A stretch of DNA of 64,000 bases. It comes from Blastococcus sp. TBT05-19 (GTDB lineage Bacteria; Actinomycetota; Actinomycetes; Mycobacteriales; Geodermatophilaceae). This document shows, piece after piece, positions 45,181-53,260 of this stretch. Numbering within the stretch: position 1 is the first letter of the stretch; every line of letters starts with the position of its first letter. A program made the translations under genes and the position numbers. The notes under the pieces are model-generated. The model did no database searches. It was not told the DNA's origin and saw only the letters and a program-made list of their open reading frames with translations. The stretch spans positions 124,001-188,000 of the forward strand of contig NZ_QOHI01000006.1 of assembly GCF_003319095.1 (NCBI RefSeq), read 5' to 3'.

Positions 45181-45206
45181 TCCGGGACTCCTGAAAGCGA
45201 TGGCCG

Positions 45207-47516
45207 TTGTCGACTGTGCATGACCCGGGTGCGCCCGATCCCGAGCTGGCCGCCGAGCAGGCCTACGTCGGCGACCTCTACCGCCGGCTCGACGAGGTGC
45301 GCGCCCGGACCGTGACCCGTCTCGCCGACGCGCTGGCCCTCGTGCCGCACAACCCGCAGGCCGTCGGCGAGCGCGAGGCCGCCGTCGAGCTGCACTCCCA
45401 GCGGATCGTCGCCCTCGACGCCGCCGACCACGGCCTGTGCTTCGGCCGCCTCGACCGGCACGAGAGCGACGTCGCCCGCTACATCGGCCGGATCGGCCTC
45501 AACGCCGAGGACGGCCGCGAGGAGCCGCTGCTGGTCGACTGGCGCGCCCCGGCGGCCCAGCCGTTCTACACCGCGACCCCGCTGCACGACCTCGGCGTCC
45601 GCCGCCGTCGGCACCTGAAGACCCGCGGCCGCACCGTCGTCCAGGTCACCGACGAGACCCTCGACCTCACCGACCCCGACCTCGCCCAGCGCTCCGGCCT
45701 CGCCGGGGAGTCGGTGCTGCTGGCCGCGCTGAACGCCACCCGCACCGGCCGGATGAGCGACATCGTCCGCACCATCCAGGCCGAGCAGGACCGGATCATC
45801 CGCGCCGACCACCGCGGCGTGCTCGTCGTCCAGGGCGGGCCGGGCACCGGCAAGACCGCCGTCGCCCTGCACCGCGCGGCCTACCTGCTCTACACCCACC
45901 GCGAGCGGCTGGCCCGCAGCGGCCTGCTCATCGTCGGCCCCTCCCCCACCTTCCTGGGCTACATCGCCGACGTGCTGCCCTCCCTCGGCGAGACCGGCGT
46001 CGTGCTCACCGACCTCGGCGGGCTGCGGCCCGGCCTCAAGGCCCATGCGCAGGAGGCGCCGAAGGTCGCCGAGATCAAGGGCCGGCCGACCATGGTCCGC
46101 GTGGTCACCACCGCCGTCCGCGACCGGCAGGCCGTGCTCGACAAGCCCGTCACGCTCACCATCGACGGCATCCCGGTGCGCTTCGCCAAGGCCGACGCCG
46201 CGCAGGTGCGCAGCCGGGCGCGGGCGATGTCCCGGATGCACAACGAGGCCCGGCCGGCCGCCGTGCGTGCGGTCATCGACATCGTGGCGCGCAAGTACGC
46301 CGACAAGCTCGGCGAGAACGTCATGGGCGGCGCCAACCTGCTCGGTCCCGACGACGTCGCCGCGCTGCGCCGCGAGGTCGCCGGCGAACCCGCCGTGCAC
46401 GCGCTGGCCGACCGGCTCTGGCCGCGGCTGACCGCCGAGCGGCTCATCGGCGAGCTGTTCTCGAGCCGGCGCCGCCTGGAGTCCGCCACCCGCGGCTGGA
46501 CCGAGGCCGACCGCGAGCTGCTGGTCCGCCCGGCCGGCTCCCCCTGGACGCCGGCCGACGTGCCGCTGCTCGAGGAGGCCGACGAGCTGCTCGGCGTCGA
46601 CGACTCCGCCGAGCGCGACCGCGAGCGACGCGAGAAGCAGCGCCGGCTCCGCCACGCCCAGGAGACGCTCGACCTGCTGCACGGCTCCCGCTCCACCGAC
46701 TGGGAGACCGAGGACGAGTCCGAGGAGCTCTCCGCCGGCGACCTGCTCGACGCCGAGGGCCTGGCCGGCCGGCACGAGGAGCGCGACTCCCGCTCGACCG
46801 CCCAGCGCGCCGCCGCCGACCGCACCTGGACCTACGGGCACGTGATCGTCGACGAGGCGCAGGAGCTCTCCTCCATGGCCTGGCGGGTGCTGCTGCGCCG
46901 CATCCCGACCCGCTCGATGACGCTGGTCGGCGACGTCGCCCAGACCTCCACGCTGGCCGGGGCGACCAGCTGGCAGGAGGTGCTCGAGCCGCACCTCGGC
47001 AGCTCCTGGCGCCTCGAGGAGCTGACCGTCAACTACCGCACGCCGGCCGAGATCATGGCGGTGGCCGCCGACGTGCTGGCCGCCGGTGGCGCCGTCACCT
47101 CGGCCGCGGAGTCGGTGCGCTCCACCGGCGAGCTGCCCTGGTCGTGGCAGGTGCCCGCGGCGAACCTGCCGTCGGCGGTCGCCGAGGCCGCCGCGGAGCT
47201 GGACGCCGCCGAGGGCACCCTCGCCGTGATCGTCCCGTTCAGCCGGCTGGAGGAGGTCACCGCCGTCGTGCGGGCGATCGTGCCCAGCGCCTCGGACGGC
47301 GGCGACCTGACCGACGGCGCGGTGGTGCTCACGCCCGAGGGCAGCAAGGGCCTGGAGTTCGACTCCGTCCTCGTCGCCGACCCAGTCGGGATCATCGAGG
47401 AAGGCGTGCGCGGCCACAACGACCTCTACGTGGCGCTCACCCGTGCCACCCAGCGGCTGGGCGTGGTGCACTCCGGCGACCTGCCACCGGAGCTCAAGGG
47501 CCTCGACGCCCGCTGA
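45207..47516 (+). CDS. HelD-like RNA polymerase-associated ATPase
   Basis: 769 residues from a TTG at 45207, placed 9 bases after GAAAG; the GTG at 45216 is an alternative. The N-terminal anti-parallel coiled arm (AYVGDLYRRLDEVRARTVTR) is followed by SF1 helicase domains: Walker A VQGGPGTGKTAVALHRAAYL near 213, VIVDEAQELSSM near 548, GDVAQTSTLAGATSWQEVL, VNYRTPAEIM and the C-terminal VALTRATQRLGV. This layout is that of HelD/HelR, which enter the RNA polymerase channels and pull the enzyme off DNA. In actinobacteria some copies confer rifampicin tolerance. No antibiotic-biosynthesis genes adjoin. The last 23 bases overlap the convergent gene. Confidence 0.88.
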   Translation: MSTVHDPGAPDPELAAEQAYVGDLYRRLDEVRARTVTRLADALALVPHNPQAVGEREAAVELHSQRIVALDAADHGLCFGRLDRHESDVARYIGRIGLNAEDGREEPLLVDWRAPAAQPFYTATPLHDLGVRRRRHLKTRGRTVVQVTDETLDLTDPDLAQRSGLAGESVLLAALNATRTGRMSDIVRTIQAEQDRIIRADHRGVLVVQGGPGTGKTAVALHRAAYLLYTHRERLARSGLLIVGPSPTFLGYIADVLPSLGETGVVLTDLGGLRPGLKAHAQEAPKVAEIKGRPTMVRVVTTAVRDRQAVLDKPVTLTIDGIPVRFAKADAAQVRSRARAMSRMHNEARPAAVRAVIDIVARKYADKLGENVMGGANLLGPDDVAALRREVAGEPAVHALADRLWPRLTAERLIGELFSSRRRLESATRGWTEADRELLVRPAGSPWTPADVPLLEEADELLGVDDSAERDRERREKQRRLRHAQETLDLLHGSRSTDWETEDESEELSAGDLLDAEGLAGRHEERDSRSTAQRAAADRTWTYGHVIVDEAQELSSMAWRVLLRRIPTRSMTLVGDVAQTSTLAGATSWQEVLEPHLGSSWRLEELTVNYRTPAEIMAVAADVLAAGGAVTSAAESVRSTGELPWSWQVPAANLPSAVAEAAAELDAAEGTLAVIVPFSRLEEVTAVVRAIVPSASDGGDLTDGAVVLTPEGSKGLEFDSVLVADPVGIIEEGVRGHNDLYVALTRATQRLGVVHSGDLPPELKGLDAR

Positions 47517-47865
47517 CGGTCGGCCACCAGGCGCGGTGCCGCCCCTTGAGCGGCTGCCCGTCGAGGAGCACCTCCACGTCGGGGCCGAGCTCGTGCTGCA
47601 CGTCGTGGGCGAGCGTCAGCAGCTCCCGCTGCTGCTGCTCCCCGCGGCTCTGCTCCTCGTCGGTCACCGGCGGGTCGATGCGGATCCAGGCGCCGGAGAG
47701 CGTCTCCTGCCGGTCCCGCCACGCGTCGAGGCGCGCGATCAGCTCCGGCGAGAGACCCAACTCGGCCGGGTCGAGCAGGTCGATCCCGAGCACGCCCGGC
47801 GACCGGTCGGCGAGCACCGACGGGTAGCAGTAGTCCCACTCGAAGGAGACCACGGTCGGGCGCAT
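47494..47865 (-). CDS. Small hypothetical protein overlapping helD end
   Basis: 123 residues. Begins MRPTVVSFEWDYCYPSVLAD, then a region rich in acid residues (LDPAELGLSPELIARLDAWR), ending LLDGQPLKGRHRAWWPTV. No known family. The gene is convergent with the HelD-like gene and their 3' ends overlap by 23 bases, so transcripts could pair. It is plausibly a real single-domain protein, and a different frame through the same bases looks like a shadow. Confidence 0.6.
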   Translation of the reverse strand: MRPTVVSFEWDYCYPSVLADRSPGVLGIDLLDPAELGLSPELIARLDAWRDRQETLSGAWIRIDPPVTDEEQSRGEQQQRELLTLAHDVQHELGPDVEVLLDGQPLKGRHRAWWPTVSGRRGP

Positions 47866-47881
47866 CCGCCCAGCATGGCAG

Positions 47882-49111
47882 TCAGGCGGTGGCGCCGACC
47901 CGCAGGACGACGCCGCTCGCGGGTTTCGCCGGGATGCGGTGCAGCGCGATGGTCAGGTCCTGGTCGGGCACCTCGTAGGACAGCCGGGCCAACCGGACGG
48001 CGAGCGCGGACAGCAGCGCGACGGTGATCTGCTCCCCCGGGCAGCGGTGGTTGGTGCGCGGGTCGCCGCCACCCTGCGGCACCAGCTCGAACTCGCCGAT
48101 CTCCCGGTCGACGAAGCGCGCGGGCCGGAACGAGTAGGGGCTGTCCCAGAGCTCCGGGTCGTGGTTCTGCCCGTACAGGTCCAGCAGCACCATTGAGTTC
48201 TTCCGGATCTTCACCCCGCCGAACTCCGTCTTCTGCGGTGCCCGCCCGCCGATGAACGGCGCGAACGGGTAGAACCGGCGCACCTCGTGCGCCCAGGCCT
48301 CGGCGTACGCCGGGTCGCCGCTCGCCAGCCGCTCCCGGTTCTCCGGCCAGCGGATCAGCGCGTGCCCGGAGGAGGCCAGGAACCAGGCGACCGCCGTCGT
48401 CGGCCGGATGATGTTGAGCAGCTCGACGGCGGCCACGCGTGAGGTCAGCTGCGTGCCGTCGGCGTCCCGGTGCCGGGCGACGACGTCGACCGCCGTCCCC
48501 TCCTCCACCGTCGTGGCCCCGCTGCGCACGTCCTGGACCAGCTGGGCCAGCCACCTCTCCCGGCGTCCGCGGGCCCGGCGTGCCCGGACGTGCCGCGGGC
48601 CGCCGGTGGCGAAGCCGTCGACCATGGCGATCAGGTCGCGAGCGAGGCCCGGCACCTCGTCGTCGCGCACCGGCACACCCGTCCACCGGGTCACCGAGCC
48701 GGCCAGCACCCGGCTGGCCTCGTCGAACACCACGATCTCCGGGCGCTCCGCCCACTCGGCCGCCGCCGCGTCCCAGGCCGCCGTGGTGCGCTCCACCAGC
48801 GAGGCGATGCCGTCGGAGCGCATGAGCAGCGCCACGAACATCGCCTTGCGCACCCGGTGCATCTCGCCGTCGAGGGTGTGCACCGCACCCTTGCCGAACA
48901 GCGTGCCCTGCACCGGCTCCGGGACGGCGTGCGAGCGGCGCACGTGCTCCTCGTCGTAGAGGAACCGTGCGGCGTCGGGGCCCTCGATCCCGACCGCCGG
49001 CAGCCCGCCCAGCCGCACGCCGACGGCGCGCAGCCCGCCCCGGCGGCGCTCGTCGGGCAGCCAGGCGTAGCCCTTGGTCAGCAGCTTCAGGCCGTTCTCC
49101 AGTCGAGGCAC
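47882..49111 (-). CDS. CYP152-type peroxygenase cytochrome P450
   Basis: 409 residues from the GTG at 49111, close to the 417 of Bacillus P450-BSbeta (CYP152A1). Similarity follows that family along its length: NGLKLLTKGYAWL, LYDEEHVRRSHAVPEPVQGT, LFGKGAVHTLDG, VDGFATGGPRHVRARRAR and LLNIIRPTTAVAWF, where Arg-Pro replaces the acid-alcohol pair of ordinary P450s. The heme-binding loop is PQGGGDPRTNHRCPGEQITV (Cys ligand). CYP152 enzymes use hydrogen peroxide directly to hydroxylate the alpha or beta carbon of fatty acids, or to decarboxylate them, with no ferredoxin or reductase. None is encoded nearby, in agreement. Confidence 0.92.
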   Translation of the reverse strand: MPRLENGLKLLTKGYAWLPDERRRGGLRAVGVRLGGLPAVGIEGPDAARFLYDEEHVRRSHAVPEPVQGTLFGKGAVHTLDGEMHRVRKAMFVALLMRSDGIASLVERTTAAWDAAAAEWAERPEIVVFDEASRVLAGSVTRWTGVPVRDDEVPGLARDLIAMVDGFATGGPRHVRARRARGRRERWLAQLVQDVRSGATTVEEGTAVDVVARHRDADGTQLTSRVAAVELLNIIRPTTAVAWFLASSGHALIRWPENRERLASGDPAYAEAWAHEVRRFYPFAPFIGGRAPQKTEFGGVKIRKNSMVLLDLYGQNHDPELWDSPYSFRPARFVDREIGEFELVPQGGGDPRTNHRCPGEQITVALLSALAVRLARLSYEVPDQDLTIALHRIPAKPASGVVLRVGATA

Positions 49112-49152
49112 GGGAGCTGCCGTGCCCAGGGCTCCGGAGAGGCAACCCCCGA

Positions 49153-50757
49153 TCAGCCGGGCCGCTGCTCCTGCGGCCGGTCGTCGCGGTCTCGGGTGGC
49201 GACGTCGACCGGCGCGGTGTCGCCGTCGGCCGCGGTACCCCCGTGCCCGAGACGGCGGAGCAGCCCGGCCACCTCGAGCGCGGCGCCGGTCGCCGTCTCC
49301 TCCGGCAGCACGGCGGCGACACCGCGCAGCGCCTCGGCCAGCGCCCGCTCCTCGTCGTCCAGCATGCCCCGGTACGCCGGGTCGAGCAGGTAGCCGGTCG
49401 GCGGCGTGGACAGGCAGCCGATCAGGTCCAGCAGCACCTCCAGCCGGCGGGCCGCCTCGGCCGGGCAGGCGTCCGCGGGCCCCATGGCCACGGTCTCCAC
49501 GTCCCGCTCCCACAGCCGGGCGCGCGCCGGGTCGTCCCGCAGCGCCAGGACGGTGCCGGTGCGCCGTGCGGTGCCCGGTCCCTGCTGCAGCGCGGTGCGC
49601 ACCTGGTGGGCGATCCGGATCAGGTCGTCGTCGAGCATCGACGTGCCGACGAAGAGCACGTGGCGGGTGAGCAGCAGCGAGTGCAGCACCCCGGCGAGCG
49701 CCGCCCCGGTGCTGCCGAACTGCAGGTACTCCTCGCGGGTCAGCACCACGCTCTCCGGGTGCGCGGCGTCGCCGTGCAGCTTCAGCAGCCAGGGCGAGCC
49801 CGGCTCGGCCTCGTCGTGGGGCAGCACCCGCACCTCGCGACCGATGTCGGCGGCGGCCAGCTCGACCAGCGGGTCGTAGTTCGTGGTGACGAACTCCTGC
49901 ACCGGCAGGTCGGCGATCAGCGCGTGCGCCAGGGCGTAGGGCCCCGGGCCGAACCGCTCCTCGACGAACGCCTCCAGCTTCTCCGTGCCCAGCTCCCGGG
50001 CCAGCAGCGCCGCCGAGTCCTGCGCCGGCAACCGGGACAGCCCCTCGCGCAGGCCGTCGTCCAGCCCCGACCGGGCGGCCAGCTCGTCCACCAGCTGCTC
50101 CCAGGTGGGCAGCCCGGCGGCCGCGCTCACCCCGGCACCGATGAACAGCGCCAGCTGCCCGCGGCGGGCCCGCTCCCCCATCTGCTCGGCCAGCTCGCGT
50201 AGGTGCCCGGGCAGGTCCCAGCCGCCGTCCTCTCCGCGCCGCACCCGCTGCGCGGCGGCCAGGTCGCTCGGCCCGCGCAGCACCAGGGCGACGTCGAACC
50301 CGTGCTCCTGGGCCGCCTCCCGGAGCACGGGCAGCAGCTGCCGGAGCAGGGCGCCGCGCTCCCCTGCCGCGCCGCCCCAGCCGGTGCCGAGCGCCGGCAG
50401 CCCGACCAGCCTGCGAGCCCGGCCGTGCACCGGCCGGGCCACCTCCCGGCGGGCGACGGCGGCCAGCGCCTCCCGGGCGCCGTCCAGCAACCAGGGCAAC
50501 CCGCGCCCGCGGTCGTCGACGGTGTCGACCAGCCAGGCGCGACGGGCGCCGTCGCCGGGGACCTCGAGCACCCGCTCGTCCCCGGACCACGACAGGTCGA
50601 CGCAGTCGCCGTCGTCCCGCTCCTCGGTGACCAGCTCGGCGGGCAGCAGCGACCGCCAGCTGCGGGTCACCCGCAGCGACCGGTCGGTGGGCACCAGCAC
50701 GTCGTCGCACGACAGCCGGGTGAGGTCCGCGCCGACGACGAAGACGTGACCGCTCAC
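49153..50757 (-). CDS. SIR2-family protein with macro-like N-terminal domain
   Basis: 534 residues from the GTG at 50757. The SIR2 core spans about 190-420: LALFIGAGVSAAAGLPTWEQ, EFVTTNYDPLVELAA (catalytic Asn), LLKLHGDAAHPESVVLTREE (catalytic His) and FVGTSMLDDDLIRI. These are the NAD-binding and NADase motifs of the SIR2_2 group found in defence proteins such as ThsA. The first 185 residues (VFVVGADLTRLSCDDVLVPT, then LVGLPALGTGWGG) resemble a macro-domain fold, which binds ADP-ribose products; this assignment is by eye. The C-terminal 100 residues are helical. An abortive-infection NADase is plausible. It lies 41 bases upstream of the P450 gene on the same strand. Confidence 0.8.
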   Translation of the reverse strand: MSGHVFVVGADLTRLSCDDVLVPTDRSLRVTRSWRSLLPAELVTEERDDGDCVDLSWSGDERVLEVPGDGARRAWLVDTVDDRGRGLPWLLDGAREALAAVARREVARPVHGRARRLVGLPALGTGWGGAAGERGALLRQLLPVLREAAQEHGFDVALVLRGPSDLAAAQRVRRGEDGGWDLPGHLRELAEQMGERARRGQLALFIGAGVSAAAGLPTWEQLVDELAARSGLDDGLREGLSRLPAQDSAALLARELGTEKLEAFVEERFGPGPYALAHALIADLPVQEFVTTNYDPLVELAAADIGREVRVLPHDEAEPGSPWLLKLHGDAAHPESVVLTREEYLQFGSTGAALAGVLHSLLLTRHVLFVGTSMLDDDLIRIAHQVRTALQQGPGTARRTGTVLALRDDPARARLWERDVETVAMGPADACPAEAARRLEVLLDLIGCLSTPPTGYLLDPAYRGMLDDEERALAEALRGVAAVLPEETATGAALEVAGLLRRLGHGGTAADGDTAPVDVATRDRDDRPQEQRPG

Positions 50758-50810
50758 GAGCAGGCCCTTCCCCGGGGCCCGCGGGTCACACGTCGGCCAT
50801 GCGCCGGGCG

Positions 50811-51464
50811 TCAGGACCCGCAGCCGCCGGCGCCGCAGGCGCACCCACCGCACCCCGAGCGCACCGGCGCCGGGTCCGGCTGCGCGCCCAGGGTGCGCAG
50901 GTTCGCCGCACCGATGAGCAGCGGCAGGGCCAGCACGGCGAGGCCCAGGGCGGCGACGACGGTGGCCAGGTCCGCGGCCCGGTCCCAGTCCTGCGCCAGG
51001 CCGGTGGCGACCAGCAGCCCGGTGACCAGCAGCGACCAGACCAGCAGCGCCTGCCCGCCGCGCCGCGACGTCCCGCCCCGGGCCAGCAGTGCGGCCGAGG
51101 TGGCGAGCAGCGCGAGCGGGACCGCCACCAGCAGCACCGTGGCGGAGAGACCGGCGGACGCCAGGGCCACGACCAGGGCGGCGGCGCCCACGGCGACGGC
51201 GACCGCACCCATCGGGCGGGCCCGCGCGGCGAGCTCGTCCTCGGCGGCGGACCCGCGGACCAGCACGGCGCCCCGCAGCACCAGGACGAGACCGAGCGCA
51301 CCGACCAGGAGGCGCGCTCCGGCGGCGTCCCAGGCGACCGCCACGACGGCGACCGCGATCATCGCGACGCCCAGCGCCAGCCAGCGGGGCCAGGTGCGCC
51401 GCGCGACGGCGGGGGTCGCCATCCCCGCGGTGGTCGCCGACAGGATTCCGGTTGCGTTCGCCAC
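50811..51464 (-). CDS. Six-helix membrane protein with Cys-rich tail
   Basis: 217 residues from the GTG at 51464. Six hydrophobic helices are visible (WLALGVAMIAVAVVAVAW, LLVGALGLVLVLRGAVLV, AVAVAVGAAALVVALASA, ATVLLVAVPLALLATSAALL, LVWSLLVTGLLVATGLA, VVAALGLAVLALPLLIG). The last 20 residues are Cys-rich (GCGGCACGAGGCGS), facing the cytoplasm or outside, and could bind a metal. No family recognised. It is divergent from the first DUF1206 gene with about 100 bases between. Confidence 0.65.
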   Translation of the reverse strand: MANATGILSATTAGMATPAVARRTWPRWLALGVAMIAVAVVAVAWDAAGARLLVGALGLVLVLRGAVLVRGSAAEDELAARARPMGAVAVAVGAAALVVALASAGLSATVLLVAVPLALLATSAALLARGGTSRRGGQALLVWSLLVTGLLVATGLAQDWDRAADLATVVAALGLAVLALPLLIGAANLRTLGAQPDPAPVRSGCGGCACGAGGCGS

Positions 51465-51566
51465 GGGCCCAGTGTCCCCCACCCGGCGCGGAGACCGGGG
51501 AGGCCCCGGGACGTGGCCCGTGCCACGCTGATCGTCGTCGCCCCCTTCCCCAGACCAGGAGATCCC

Positions 51567-52406
51567 ATGAGCGTGCGGGGCAGTGCGAGATCGGTCATGG
51601 GGCGCGCCGGGAACAGCGACGCCCTCGAGCACCTGGCCCGCATCGGGCTCATCGCCTACGGCCTGGTCCACCTCCTGGTCGCCTGGCTGGCGCTGCAGCT
51701 CGCGTGGGGCGGCACCAGCCGCTCGGCCGACCAGTCCGGCGCGATGGCCACCCTCGCCCAGCAGCCGCTCGGCAAGCCCCTGCTGTGGGTGCTGGCGCTC
51801 GGCCTGCTCGCGCTGGCCGTCTGGCAGGCCGCGGAGGTGCTGCGCTGGCGGCACGGCTGGTCGTCGTCGGGGAAGACGCGGACGACGGCGCTGCGCAAGA
51901 GCGGCCGGGCGGTCGTCAAGGCGGTCGTCTACGTCGCGCTCGCGGTGCTCGCGATCCGCTTCGCCACGGGCAGCGGGCAGAACAGCTCGTCGTCCCAGCA
52001 GCAGACCGCCGCCGGTGTGTTCGGCTGGCCGGCCGGGCGCTGGCTGGTCGCGATCGCCGGGCTGGTGCTGGTCGGGGTCGGCGCGTACCACGTCTACAAG
52101 GGCGCCACGAAGCGCTTCCTCAAGGAGATCGACCTCAGCGACTGCCCGCCGGCGGCGACCCGCGTCGTCACCCGGCTCGGGCAGGTCGGCTTCCCCGGCA
52201 AGGGCGTGGCCCTGGCGCTGGTGGGCGGGCTGCTCGTGTGGGCCGCGGTGACGTTCGACCCCGCCAAGGCGACCGGGCTCGACGGCGCCCTGCACACGGT
52301 GCTCGCCGCCCCGGCCGGGCCCTACCTGCTCACCCTCGTCGCGCTCGGGATCGCCGCGTTCGGGGCGTTCTGCTTCGTCCGCGCCCGCTACCCCGAGCGC
52401 ACGTGA
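51567..52406 (+). CDS. DUF1206 membrane protein (first copy)
   Basis: 279 residues. Three DUF1206 repeats, each a pair of membrane helices opening with a pattern like HLARIGLIAYGLVHLLVAWL and ending near QPLGKPLLWVLALGLLALAV. The middle unit includes SGRAVVKAVVYVALAVLAIR and the last LGQVGFPGKGVALALVGGLL. Function of the family is unknown. An ATG at 51567 follows an AGGAG site by seven bases. It ends four bases inside the second DUF1206 gene (GTGA overlap). Confidence 0.88.
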   Translation: MSVRGSARSVMGRAGNSDALEHLARIGLIAYGLVHLLVAWLALQLAWGGTSRSADQSGAMATLAQQPLGKPLLWVLALGLLALAVWQAAEVLRWRHGWSSSGKTRTTALRKSGRAVVKAVVYVALAVLAIRFATGSGQNSSSSQQQTAAGVFGWPAGRWLVAIAGLVLVGVGAYHVYKGATKRFLKEIDLSDCPPAATRVVTRLGQVGFPGKGVALALVGGLLVWAAVTFDPAKATGLDGALHTVLAAPAGPYLLTLVALGIAAFGAFCFVRARYPERT

Positions 52407-53260
52407 GCTCTCTGCTGGAACGGGTGCACTCCGCCGTCGAGCGCGCCCGCGAGGTCACCGACCACCCGGTGCTGACCCACCTGGCCCGCGTCGGCCTGGT
52501 CGCCTACGGCGCCATGCACCTGCTCATCGCCGTCCTGGCCGCCCGGATGGCCCTGGGCCTGCGCGGCGCCGACGCCGACCAGACCGGCGCCCTGCAGACC
52601 GTCGGGCAGGGCCCGGGCGGTCGCGCGCTGCTGTGGGCGATCGGGCTGGGGCTGGTCTGCCTCGGTCTCTGGCAGGCCGCGGAGATCCTGCTGTGGTGGC
52701 GCGGCCTGCTCGACCGCGCGCACCGGCGCCGGACCGCCGTCGTCTGCGCCAAGTGCCTGGTGAAGGGCGGCGTCTACGGCTTCCTCGGCATCACCGCGCT
52801 GCTGTTCGCGCTCGGCCTGGAGTACGAGGCCGACGAGCGGCTGCCCGAGGTGACCGAGGACGTCCTGGACATCCCCGGCGGGGTGGCCGCGGTGTACCTG
52901 GCCGCGGCCGGCGTGGTGGCCGTCGGCCTCTACACGCTGGCCCGCGGGTTCACCGGCGGCTGCATGAAGGACATCGACCTGCCCGCCGCCCCCGACCGCT
53001 GGGAGCCGCTGATCGAGGGCATCGGGCGGATCGGGTACGTCACCAAGGGCATCGCCTTCGGGCTCGTCGGCGTCCTGCTGTGGCGCGCGGCCGGCTCGGC
53101 CGACGTCAGCGACGCGACCGGGCTGGACGGCGCCATGACCGCCATCGCCGGGGTGTCGGCCGGACCCTGGCTGCTCGCCGGGGTCGCAGCCGGGTTCGCC
53201 GCGTTCGGGGTCTACGCCCTCGCCCGCGCGCGGTACCCCGACCGCGACCCCTCGAGTTAG
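52403..53260 (+). CDS. DUF1206 membrane protein (second copy)
   Basis: 285 residues from a GTG within the preceding stop. Again three helix-pair repeats (THLARVGLVAYGAMHLLIAV, LVKGGVYGFLGITALLFALG, GIGRIGYVTKGIAFGLVGVL), each with the same alternating Gly/Ala pattern. It is clearly a tandem duplicate of the first copy, though diverged. Together they may make a heteromeric membrane protein. The stop overlaps the convergent reductase gene by four bases. Confidence 0.88.
   Translation: MSSLLERVHSAVERAREVTDHPVLTHLARVGLVAYGAMHLLIAVLAARMALGLRGADADQTGALQTVGQGPGGRALLWAIGLGLVCLGLWQAAEILLWWRGLLDRAHRRRTAVVCAKCLVKGGVYGFLGITALLFALGLEYEADERLPEVTEDVLDIPGGVAAVYLAAAGVVAVGLYTLARGFTGGCMKDIDLPAAPDRWEPLIEGIGRIGYVTKGIAFGLVGVLLWRAAGSADVSDATGLDGAMTAIAGVSAGPWLLAGVAAGFAAFGVYALARARYPDRDPSS

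Noticed and set aside
45090-45206. Rifamycin-associated element before the HelD-like gene
   Set aside because: The palindrome present (GGAGCACGTGCTCC) does not match the element as I know it.
44130-47471. 1113-codon minus-strand open frame
   Set aside because: It is antisense to the HelD-like gene, whose motifs are complete. Its translation is low-complexity Gly/Leu/Val/His, as expected for a GC-rich shadow.
49112-50710. N-terminal extension of the P450 frame
   Set aside because: It is the SIR2 gene read in a second frame; CYP152 homology starts near 49111.
50203-51531. Plus-strand frame across the SIR2 start and membrane-protein gene
   Set aside because: Composition is Ala/Arg/Ser shadow with no motif; both strands' real genes explain the region.
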